This document shows, one piece after another, positions 1 through 5,462 of a DNA stretch of 8,956 nt. A program made the position numbers and the translations under genes. Source of the stretch: CAIYRG01 sp035632215 (GTDB taxonomy: Bacteria > Pseudomonadota > Alphaproteobacteria > Micropepsales > Micropepsaceae). Where the stretch lies: positions 1-8,956 of the forward strand of contig DASQHF010000084.1 of NCBI GenBank assembly GCA_035632215.1. Reading direction: 5' to 3'. Every line of letters begins with the position of its first letter. Position 1 is the first letter of the stretch. The notes beneath the pieces are model-generated. The model ran no database searches. It had not been told where the DNA came from and was given only the letters and a program-made list of their open reading frames with translations.

Positions 1-514
1 TGAGGCGGCGGTAGCCGCCTTCGATGAGCGCGAGCGAGATTTCCTGGTACGCGTCCCGGCGCTCGTCCGAGGAAGCGGTCGATAAGAGACGTCGCCCGAT
101 CAGCTGCTCCACGTCCGACTTGAACAGCTGCTCGAAAGCGCGCCATCCCTTGTCGGGATCGGTATTGAGCAGCCCGAGCATGCGCTCGGCCATGAGTTCG
201 CGCACAGCAAGCGCGATGAACGTGTCGAGGGTGCTACGCCCGTCATAGGCTTGAAGCCGTGCGAAGCGGTTGGCCGAAAGCGCCGCCATCGCCTCGAGGA
301 AGGTCTTGCGGGCTTGGTCCTCGTCATCGGAAAGGAGCCGGCAAGCGTTCCAGACGACGCCGGAGATTGCTCTTACGAACTCGGCGACGGCGTTCGGATC
401 GCCGTCTGTCGCTGCTTCGAGACGGTCCCGCTCGCGGGAGCCGGTCATCCCTTCAGGCCGAACCTCGCGTGGACGATGCCCTCGGGAAAATGGGAATTGC
501 TCGACATTGCGCAT
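1..514 (-). CDS. RNA polymerase sigma-factor-like protein with tandem region-2-like repeats (3' part outside window)
   Basis: This open frame of 171 codons runs off the left edge, so its C-terminus is missing. The ATG at 514 is preceded by AGGAG (522-526) at a 7-nt spacing, which supports this start. Residues about 40-115 resemble sigma-70 region 2: an acidic DDEDQA segment, FLEAM, then AYDGRSTLDTFIALAVREL, matching the family pattern of an aromatic/YxGRS turn followed by the WL-x-IA-x-N helix. Residues about 126-171 restart the same pattern (FEQLFKSDVEQLIGRRLL, SSDERRDAYQEISLALIEGG, YRRL), so the protein appears to contain two region-2-like units. The first repeat lacks the usual Trp and Asn of region 2.3, so it may not melt promoter DNA. 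The role is inferred: an ECF-type or degenerate sigma factor acting with RNA polymerase in the cytoplasm. An alternative start is Met23 at 448, which overlaps the stop of a small upstream frame as ATGA. Region 4 cannot be seen. Confidence 0.6.
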   Translation of the reverse strand, partial: MRNVEQFPFSRGHRPREVRPEGMTGSRERDRLEAATDGDPNAVAEFVRAISGVVWNACRLLSDDEDQARKTFLEAMAALSANRFARLQAYDGRSTLDTFIALAVRELMAERMLGLLNTDPDKGWRAFEQLFKSDVEQLIGRRLLSTASSDERRDAYQEISLALIEGGYRRL

Positions 515-716
515 GGGAGAACTCCTGAAGCCGGAGCAAGCCGCGTTTTGGCGGCCACCCCTTCGGCCGGAGAACCGGGAAAAGTCGGGCTCATATGGTT
601 AAAGTCCATGAAGATGCCCCCTTCATCTCCTCTAGACGGACATGTCTCGAATTTTCACGGCGGAATTTCGGCCAGAGGAGCCTTGGGCTGAGATATGGGC
701 GCCAATGCCCTTCGCT
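515..716. other. intergenic region upstream of the sigma-like gene, with a possible 54-codon minus-strand frame
   Basis: This gap separates the 3' end of the hydrolase gene from the start of the sigma-like gene. On the minus strand, an ATG at 609 preceded by an AAGGGGG stretch (617-623, 7-nt spacing) opens a 54-codon frame. It ends in a TGA at 445-447 that overlaps Met23 of the sigma-like frame as ATGA. The encoded peptide resembles nothing I recognise, and most of its 3' half lies inside the better supported sigma-like frame, so it may be spurious. No convincing promoter or terminator was seen. Confidence 0.3.
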
Positions 717-1667
717 TTAAGTCTTCGCCTCGCGCTTGGCGGCGTGACGCTCGGGTTGCTGCCGCGCTTGGGACTCGATGCGTGTGCGGATGAACTGGCC
801 TAAGCGTCCGAGCGAGACCTTGCCGTCGGAGGAGGACGAAAGCGCCTGAAACAAGTGTCCCATATCATGGTAGACCTCGACCGAGACGGGAACATTCGCG
901 GCGGCGGCAAGCTCGCCCAAGCGGCTCGCATCGTCACGCAGGATCTCGAGGCTGCCTGTGTGCACCATGATGGGAGGGAATTCCCGCATGTTGCCGAATA
1001 CGGGCGAAGCATAGGGATCGGCGGGATTGCCGCTCTTCACGTAATTCCTGGCGCTGACGAACAGCAGCTCCCACGAGAGCACGTCGTCCTTTTCCGCGTT
1101 CTCCATCACCGACCAGCCGGAGAGCGTCAGATCGGCCCAAGGCGACATGGCGACGACGGCGGCCGGCATCGGCATCTGCGCATTGCGGATCGCCATGACG
1201 GTGGAGATGGCGAGGCCTCCACCCGCGCCATCGCCCGCGAGCGCGATCGAGGACGGCGGAAAGCCCTTGCCGATCAGGAAGCGATAAGCGTCGACCGCGT
1301 CGCGCAATCCGGCAGGAAAAGGAAATTGGGGCGCAAGTCGATAATCGAGGCTGAGCGCGCCTGCGCCCGCCGCCTTGCAAAGCTTGGCGATCAGCGGCCG
1401 ATGGGTTTCGGGCGAGCCAGAGACATAGCCACCGCCATGCAGGTACAGGATCAGCCGTTCCGGCTGGGCTTCGGGCACACGAACCCACTCGCCCCTGACC
1501 TGCCCCAAATGGGCACGCTCGACGGTCGTTTCCGGGGGCAATGGCCCGAAGCGCGCGGCGATCTCATCGTAGGGGCGCCGTAGATTCGCCGCGGGCATGC
1601 CCGGACCTATGCGGGACTCTCCCGAGCCCGAAAGGCTTCCGAGCAATTTGGTGTGCCAGTTGGACAT
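717..1667 (-). CDS. HSL-family alpha/beta hydrolase (esterase/lipase-like) with the catalytic serine replaced by glycine
   Basis: This 316-residue protein has the hormone-sensitive-lipase (HSL) subfamily layout. The oxyanion-hole motif HGGGY is at residues 77-81, followed by LDYRLAPQFPFPA at about 107-119. The block DPYASP...PPIMVHTGS..ILRDD at about 217-246 has Glu241 at the usual acid position. The MGHLF block carries His271, the expected catalytic histidine. The nucleophile elbow, normally GDSAGG, reads GDGAGG at 145-150. Gly147 (codon GGC at 1227-1229) replaces the serine, a one-base difference from AGC. Everything else in the fold looks well kept, so the protein is probably folded but unlikely to act as a normal serine esterase. 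The frame can be extended one codon to a TTG at 1670, but the ATG at 1667 is the better start; its SD is weak (a GGGG run). It stands alone between the sigma-like gene and hsp20. A binding or receptor role, a recent loss of function, or a base-calling error are all possible. Confidence 0.85.
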   Translation of the reverse strand: MSNWHTKLLGSLSGSGESRIGPGMPAANLRRPYDEIAARFGPLPPETTVERAHLGQVRGEWVRVPEAQPERLILYLHGGGYVSGSPETHRPLIAKLCKAAGAGALSLDYRLAPQFPFPAGLRDAVDAYRFLIGKGFPPSSIALAGDGAGGGLAISTVMAIRNAQMPMPAAVVAMSPWADLTLSGWSVMENAEKDDVLSWELLFVSARNYVKSGNPADPYASPVFGNMREFPPIMVHTGSLEILRDDASRLGELAAAANVPVSVEVYHDMGHLFQALSSSSDGKVSLGRLGQFIRTRIESQARQQPERHAAKREAKT

Positions 1668-1859
1668 CAAGCCCCGCGAAACGAAGCAACGGCGAGGCCG
1701 GAACTGTAGATCATCATGTAAGAGGAAGGAACCTCGAATGACGGCATCCGGCGTTAAGCAAAGCGCGCCGTGAATGGCGAGCCCAAGCCGGGCGCACTAC
1801 CCTGCCCCGCCGCCTCATCGGCACAACCCGCAAGGCGAGAAGAGCCGCCTGATCGCATC
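1668..1859. other. intergenic region between the hydrolase start and the hsp20 terminator
   Basis: This gap must contain the promoter of the minus-strand hydrolase, but no clear -35/-10 pair was recognised. On the plus strand there is a strong SD-like run, AGGAAGGA (1723-1730), 7 nt before an ATG at 1738. The frame it opens has only 11 codons and stops at 1773. A second ATG at 1774 opens a 43-codon frame that runs through the hsp20 terminator, so it is probably not a gene. A GGAAC (1728-1732) and CGTT (1752-1755) pair recalls the alphaproteobacterial EcfG promoter, but the 19-nt spacing is too long and no plus-strand gene follows. Confidence 0.3.
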
Positions 1860-1894
1860 AAAAAAGAGCGCGCCCAGAAGCGAGCGCGCTCTCT
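1860..1894 (-). terminator. intrinsic terminator of hsp20
   Basis: Read on the minus strand, a 9-bp GC-rich perfect stem (arms 1884-1892 and 1865-1873, sequence AGAGCGCGC with its complement) encloses a 10-nt loop and is followed at once by a run of Ts (1865 down to 1860). It begins about 30 nt after the hsp20 stop codon. It is the only textbook rho-independent terminator in the window. Confidence 0.85.
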
Positions 1895-1921
1895 TTCAAA
1901 CGTAAGGATGCTCGAAGCCCG

Positions 1922-2389
1922 CTAGGCGGCCTTCACTTTGGCGTCGATCACCTTGCCTTCGGGCTTGCCGCCGATGACGATGCGGCGGGGCTTCTTCTCC
2001 TCGGGCACGACGTGTTCCAGGTCGATATGAAGGAGCCCGTTCTCGAGCTGAGCGCCCTTGACCTCGACATTCTCGGCAAGCTGGAAGCGCCGCTCGAAGC
2101 TGCGCCCCGCGATGCCCTGGTGGAGATAATGCCGCGTCTCGGTTTCTTTGTCGCCTTCGCGCTTGCCCTGGACGGAGAGGACGCCGTCCTTCACTTCGAC
2201 CGCGAGATCCTTCTCGGCGAAGCCGGCTACCGCGAGCGAAATCCGATATCTGTGCTCGTCCGTGCGCTCGATATTGTAAGGCGGATAGGACACGCCCGAG
2301 TCGAACTGCGCGACTGAGTCCAGCATGTCTGCCAGCCGGTCATAACCGATGGTGGAACGGAACAACGGGGAAAGGTCGAATGTACGCAT
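1922..2389 (-). CDS. hsp20: small heat shock protein, Hsp20/alpha-crystallin family (class A, IbpA-like)
   Basis: This 155-residue ATP-independent holdase chaperone belongs to the family that binds unfolding cytoplasmic proteins and keeps them refoldable by DnaK/ClpB. The N-terminus MRTFDLSPLFRSTIGYDRL is the typical opening of rhizobial class-A Hsp20 proteins. The alpha-crystallin domain spans about residues 37-130. It begins with YPPYNIE and contains YRISLAVAGF, the GIAGRSFERRFQL block (about 92-104) and LENGLLHIDLEHVVPEEKKPR. The C-terminal IxI-type anchor for oligomer assembly is IVI at 137-139. Length is normal for the family. The start at 2389 is fixed by AAAAGGAGGT (2397-2406), with GGAGG 8 nt before the ATG. 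It is a single-gene transcription unit with an RpoH-type promoter, a structured leader and an intrinsic terminator. Regulation is therefore probably both sigma-32-dependent and RNA-thermometer-dependent. Confidence 0.95.
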   Translation of the reverse strand: MRTFDLSPLFRSTIGYDRLADMLDSVAQFDSGVSYPPYNIERTDEHRYRISLAVAGFAEKDLAVEVKDGVLSVQGKREGDKETETRHYLHQGIAGRSFERRFQLAENVEVKGAQLENGLLHIDLEHVVPEEKKPRRIVIGGKPEGKVIDAKVKAA

Positions 2390-2488
2390 GATCGCTACCT
2401 CCTTTTAGAAGCGAAGTTTTGACCGGGCCCGCTCTCTTAGAGCCGGGCCGATTTCCTCAAACCAAAAGCCTTCAGGCCTTCCGGCTCG
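2390..2488 (-). promoter_or_regulatory. ROSE-like RNA thermometer candidate in the hsp20 5' leader
   Basis: From the predicted start site (about 2488) to the ATG there are about 99 nt, the usual size of a ROSE leader. In the minus-strand RNA, the 3'-most element is UCGCU (2410-2414), then UCUAAAA, then GGAGG, U and AGCGA (2392-2396). UCGCU and AGCGA pair perfectly and place the Shine-Dalgarno inside a weak, AU-rich hairpin; UCGCU also fits the U(U/C)GCU signature that ROSE elements place opposite the SD. Upstream is a much stronger 10-bp hairpin, with arms 2445-2449 plus 2439-2443 against 2431-2435 plus 2426-2430, one bulged base and a 3-nt loop. A weaker helix is possible around 2461-2480. 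The ROSE class is known from rhizobial hsp20 genes; membership here is inferred from reading the sequence and was not folded or searched. Confidence 0.65.
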
Positions 2489-2494
2489 CCTGTT

Positions 2495-2523
2495 AGGTGG
2501 GGATCGAAAATTACGCCTTCAAG
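2495..2523 (-). promoter_or_regulatory. RpoH (sigma-32)-type promoter of hsp20
   Basis: On the minus strand, CTTGAA (2518-2523) is followed after 15 nt by CCCCACCT (2495-2502). This closely matches the sigma-32 pattern CTTGAAA-N11-16-CCCCATNT. It lies in the gap just downstream of the membrane-protein stop at 2542 and about 105 nt upstream of the hsp20 ATG, leaving room for the structured leader. Confidence 0.7.
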
Positions 2524-2541
2524 GCCTTGAAACGGGGCCTG

Positions 2542-2961
2542 TCAGCGGGGGGTTGGGACGATAAGAATCATCCGTGACATCGCCGTCATCCAGAACATCA
2601 GCATTAACGCGCAAAGGACGAAGGTGATCTGGGCATGGCTCGGCCGAATGCCAAGCGCACCCAGCAAGGTTTGAAAAAACGTTCCCTCGCGCTGATTCTC
2701 GGAGTCATTCCATTGCCGTCCATGCGCGAGATTCTCGAAATTGTTGACGATCGAAACGCCGCCATTCAGCAGCCACTGCAGGACGATCAAGGGCAGGATC
2801 AAAAGATAGGCGAAGAGCGCTTCGCGTGATCCGGCAGTCCAGCCAAGCGCGACATAGAGAACTATCCCGGCGTGAATTCCCTGAAACAGCAGGGTCAACC
2901 TGTCAAACGTCCAAGCTTGCCGCGCGCGCGCAACGTGAAAACCCAAATCCGCCATACGCAT
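2542..2961 (-). CDS. small integral membrane protein of unknown function, paralogue of the 3077-3478 gene
   Basis: I do not recognise a named family. From the ATG at 2961 the protein has 139 residues and three likely membrane segments (about 22-42, 47-65 and 111-127). The conserved block is YLLILPLIVLQW..NGG...VNNFEN (about 52-77), followed by W.....NQREGTFFQTLLG (about 84-101). The frame continues upstream to 3063, but the extra 34 residues look like non-coding translation and have no counterpart in the paralogue. The ATG at 2961 (with AGGG shortly upstream) gives both proteins an N-terminal tail of about 20-25 residues before the first membrane segment. It lies 115 nt downstream of its paralogue in the same direction, so the two are probably co-expressed. 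A GGAACC-N6-GGTTCC inverted repeat (2978-2995) sits just upstream of the chosen start. Function is unknown; a bioenergetic or envelope role cannot be excluded. Confidence 0.6.
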   Translation of the reverse strand: MRMADLGFHVARARQAWTFDRLTLLFQGIHAGIVLYVALGWTAGSREALFAYLLILPLIVLQWLLNGGVSIVNNFENLAHGRQWNDSENQREGTFFQTLLGALGIRPSHAQITFVLCALMLMFWMTAMSRMILIVPTPR

Positions 2962-3076
2962 GGAAGTGCCCTCGCGTGGAACCCACGCAGGTTCCCGCGG
3001 CACTAAACGCAGCAGGGAATTTTTCGTTGACCTCACGAGCACGAAATTTTGGAACCGGGGCAATAAGGCCGCTATG

Positions 3077-3478
3077 TCAGCCCAGCGTCATTTCCGCCAG
3101 ATGGCCTACGCCAATGAGCCAGAGGATTGCAACCGTCCCGTAAGCAAGCTGATCCAGCCGCACAGGATCGGGGCGCACCTGGAAAAGCCAGTCGCACAGC
3201 GTGAGGAGGAATGCGCCTTCCTGCTTATTGCGGGGATGGCGCCAGGAACCGAACCGGAACCTTGATTCCAAATTGTTGAGCAAGCAGCTCCCCCGATTGA
3301 AATGCCATTGCGCAGCCATGAACGGAAGCAGCAACAAGTAAATAACAAGCCCGATGGGGGACGAAACAATCCACCCGGCCATCACATAGAATCCGATGAG
3401 AAGGTGAAAGCCGAGGAACCCGACACCCAACCGATCTGTCGGAGGTCCTTCGTATTCTTCAAAGTCAATCGAGGCCAT
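3077..3478 (-). CDS. small integral membrane protein of unknown function, paralogue of the 2542-2961 gene
   Basis: This 133-residue protein has three likely membrane helices (about 17-38, 42-59 and 111-128). It shares a clear residue pattern with its downstream neighbour: H..I..YV..GW in helix 1, Y.L.LP....QW..N.G....NN.E at the end of helix 2 (here QWHFNRGSCLLNNLES, 57-72), and a W.....N..EG.F...L loop (here EGAF, 87-90). The loop between helices 2 and 3 is the most conserved part and is probably the functional face. A cysteine (Cys65) in the NRGSC motif is not kept in the paralogue. The ATG at 3478 has AAGGA about 13 nt upstream, which is a little far. It is divergent from the lysophospholipase-like gene. 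I cannot assign a function from sequence. Confidence 0.7.
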   Translation of the reverse strand: MASIDFEEYEGPPTDRLGVGFLGFHLLIGFYVMAGWIVSSPIGLVIYLLLLPFMAAQWHFNRGSCLLNNLESRFRFGSWRHPRNKQEGAFLLTLCDWLFQVRPDPVRLDQLAYGTVAILWLIGVGHLAEMTLG

Positions 3479-3644
3479 TGTCGAACCGTTTTCCTTCTAG
3501 CCGGGCAACGCCCCTTAACCTTCCGAGGCCCGTTGTCCACGCCCCTGACTAAACGTTCGGATTCGGGCTTTCTGCCGGTTTCTCGTTCGCTTTTTTGTGG
3601 CGGCTGACGGGAACTTTTGGGCAGGTTGTGGCACGTCTCCGCAC
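3479..3644. other. divergent intergenic region between the membrane-protein pair and the lysophospholipase-like gene
   Basis: This 166-nt gap must hold promoters for both directions. No strong sigma-70, RpoH or EcfG pair was found on either strand. A T6 run at 3591-3596 has no adjacent stem. The plus-strand frame stays open back to a GTG at 3597, but that extension is not used in the annotation of the downstream gene. Confidence 0.35.
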
Positions 3645-4646
3645 ATGCTGATATCGGCGCCGCATCCTCTTGTTCCCATCACCCAGGCTCAGCCCTTGAC
3701 CACTCCAATGCGCGTGCAAACGCTGCAAACGCCGGATAAACGTCATTTGCGTGCCAGCGCCTGGGATCTCGCCGCCGGTGCCGTCCCGCGCGCGATCTGC
3801 GTGCTTTTGAACGGGCACACGGAATTCCTGGAAAAATACGGCGAGGTCGCGGGCGAGCTGAACGCGCGCGGCTTTTCCGTCGTCAGCCTCGACTGGCGCG
3901 GCCAGGGCGCATCCGAGCGCAAGGTCTACGGAAACCGCGCGGGACATGTGGGAAATTTCGAGGAGTATGATTCCGATCTCGCGTCGCTTCTCTTACAGAT
4001 GGTCGAGCCGATGCAGCGCGCGCTGCCGGCGCGCGCGCCCCTGATCGCGCTCGCCCACTCGATGGGTGCGCATATTCTCTTCCGCTATCTCCACGACTTT
4101 CCGCGCCGTCTTGCCTGCGCGGTGGCGCTCGCGCCGATGCTCGAGATCAATCCCGGCGAACGCTCGGAGCGTCAGATCAGGGCGGTCACTTTTGCGCTCA
4201 ATCTGCGCCGGCCTTCGACGCGATTTGTCCCCGGCGTCGAGGAACGCGATCCGCTCGAGCTTCCGTTCGAAGGAAACCCCTTAACGTCCGATGAGCAGCG
4301 CTTCGAGCGCACCAGAGCACTGATGAAGAAGCAGCCCTTCTTGCGCATCAACGGGCCGACATTCGGATGGCTCGGCGCGGCATTGAAGTCGATGGCGAAG
4401 CTTCGCCGGCCTTCCTTTATCGAGGAGATCACGACGCCGCTCCTGGTTTTCGGCGCCGGGCAAGATCGCGTGGTGCGCATCGAGGCGATCCGCGAGTTTG
4501 CCAAACACCTTCCCAATGGGCGATACGTCGAAATTGCGGAAGCACGACACGAGATCCTAATGGAGGATGATTCGATCCGAGCGCGCTTCTGGAACGAATT
4601 CGACGGCTTCGTGAACGCGAACTTGGCCCAGGCGGCTTCGCGCTAA
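3645..4646 (+). CDS. pldB: alpha/beta hydrolase of the PldB (lysophospholipase L2 / monoacylglycerol lipase-like) family
   Basis: This 333-residue serine hydrolase has the PldB/serine-aminopeptidase-S33 layout. The oxyanion region NGHTEFLEKYGEVAGEL (about 56-72) matches the family GxxEFxEKY motif. It is followed by RGFSVVSLDWRGQGAS and GHVGNFEEYDSDL. The nucleophile elbow AHSMG contains Ser139, the acid is Asp274 in GAGQDRVV, and the base is His302 in EARHEIL, so the triad is complete. Such enzymes release a fatty acid from lysophospholipids or monoacylglycerols; the true substrate is not visible here. No signal peptide is apparent, so it is probably cytoplasmic or membrane-associated. The ATG at 3645 gives MLISAPHPLVPI, like the usual family N-terminus. 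A GTG at 3597 and an ATG at 3708 are alternatives, and none has a good SD. Its stop overlaps that of the convergent phosphatase gene by 4 nt, with no terminator between them. Confidence 0.85.
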   Translation: MLISAPHPLVPITQAQPLTTPMRVQTLQTPDKRHLRASAWDLAAGAVPRAICVLLNGHTEFLEKYGEVAGELNARGFSVVSLDWRGQGASERKVYGNRAGHVGNFEEYDSDLASLLLQMVEPMQRALPARAPLIALAHSMGAHILFRYLHDFPRRLACAVALAPMLEINPGERSERQIRAVTFALNLRRPSTRFVPGVEERDPLELPFEGNPLTSDEQRFERTRALMKKQPFLRINGPTFGWLGAALKSMAKLRRPSFIEEITTPLLVFGAGQDRVVRIEAIREFAKHLPNGRYVEIAEARHEILMEDDSIRARFWNEFDGFVNANLAQAASR

Positions 4647-5437
4647 TCGGCGCTGAGGATCTTGAGCGCCTCGGCGTGGATGCGCGCATCGCCTGCGGCG
4701 ACGACATTGCCGCCCTTGTCGGCGGTTTTGCCGTTCCAATCGGTGAGGATTCCGCCGGCTCCTTCGATGATCGGGATGATCGCCGCAATGTCCCAGCGCT
4801 TCAAATCGGTCTCGATCACGAGATCGACGAAGCCCATTGCGATAAGCGCGTAGGCATAGCAGTCGCCGCCATAGCGCGACAGCCGGCACGCACGCTCGAC
4901 GCGCCAATAGCGTTCGCGCTCTTCATCCTTGAAGTGCAGCATCGGATGCGTGGTGCAGATGACGGCGTCGGCGAGCTTGGCGCAGACGCGAGTTTTCAGC
5001 CGAGTGCTGCCGTCCGCGTTGCGGAATTCCGCCGTGCCCGAGCCACCGATAAAACGCTCGCGCAGGAACGGCTGGTCGAGCACGCCTAGGATCGGCTTTC
5101 CCTCTTTCTCGAGTGCGATCAGCGTGCCCCAGAGCGGTTGGCCGGCCATGAAAGCGCGCGTCCCATCGATCGGATCGAGCACCCAGCGAAAGCCGGTAGT
5201 GCCTCTCATCTCGCCGAACTCTTCGCCGAGGATGGAGTCCTCAGGCACATGCTTGGCAAGCAGCGCCCGAATGGTCTCCTCCGCTTTGCGGTCGGCTTCG
5301 GTCACGGGATCGTAGAAGCCGTCCTTGCCCTTGTCGGTCACGTCGACGCGCTTGCGGAAATAGGGGCGGATCACTTCGCCCGCGGCATCGGCGAGCAGGT
5401 CGGCCAAAGCGCGTCGGGATTGAAGGTCAGCGGTCAT
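4643..5437 (-). CDS. hisN: histidinol-phosphatase, inositol monophosphatase-like type (HisN)
   Basis: This 264-residue protein is a metal-dependent phosphatase of the inositol monophosphatase superfamily. Motif positions are DPVTEAD at 43-49, GEEFG at 71-75 (Glu72), WVLDPIDGT at 85-93 (Asp88 and Asp91 as metal ligands) and RWDIAA at 214-219 (Asp216), then IIEGAGG. The stretches PLWGTLIAL, GVLDQPFLRERFIGG and SRYGGDCYAYALIAMGFVDL are typical of HisN rather than of generic inositol monophosphatases. The predicted reaction is L-histidinol phosphate to L-histidinol, the penultimate step of histidine synthesis in the cytoplasm. Action on inositol phosphate or other sugar phosphates cannot be ruled out. 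The ATG at 5437 has only a weak SD. The gene begins 25 nt after the typA stop on the same strand and is probably read from the typA transcript. Confidence 0.85.
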   Translation of the reverse strand: MTADLQSRRALADLLADAAGEVIRPYFRKRVDVTDKGKDGFYDPVTEADRKAEETIRALLAKHVPEDSILGEEFGEMRGTTGFRWVLDPIDGTRAFMAGQPLWGTLIALEKEGKPILGVLDQPFLRERFIGGSGTAEFRNADGSTRLKTRVCAKLADAVICTTHPMLHFKDEERERYWRVERACRLSRYGGDCYAYALIAMGFVDLVIETDLKRWDIAAIIPIIEGAGGILTDWNGKTADKGGNVVAAGDARIHAEALKILSAD

Positions 5438-5462
5438 CGCGGCTCTATATCACGGCCGCATG

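Noticed and set aside
855..1583. A 242-codon plus-strand frame opposite the HSL-family hydrolase
   Set aside because: It is an antisense shadow: Arg/His-rich, no recognisable motifs, and the opposite strand encodes a clear alpha/beta hydrolase.
1728..1755. EcfG-like general-stress promoter (GGAAC ... CGTT)
   Set aside because: The spacing is 19 nt instead of 16-18, it points along the plus strand, and no gene follows.
1774..1905. A 43-codon plus-strand frame starting right after the 11-codon frame
   Set aside because: It runs through the hsp20 terminator hairpin, has no SD of its own and has no recognisable content.
2978..2995. GGAACC-N6-GGTTCC inverted repeat as a terminator
   Set aside because: No T-run follows on either strand. 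It might be an operator or leader hairpin, but nothing else supports that.
2962..3063. N-terminal extension of 34 residues on the 2542-2961 membrane protein
   Set aside because: The extension has no counterpart in the paralogue and looks like translated intergenic sequence; the ATG at 2961 gives matching N-termini.
3549..3947. A 132-codon minus-strand frame opposite the start of the lysophospholipase-like gene
   Set aside because: It covers the divergent promoter region and the conserved start of the lipase, and its translation shows no domain.
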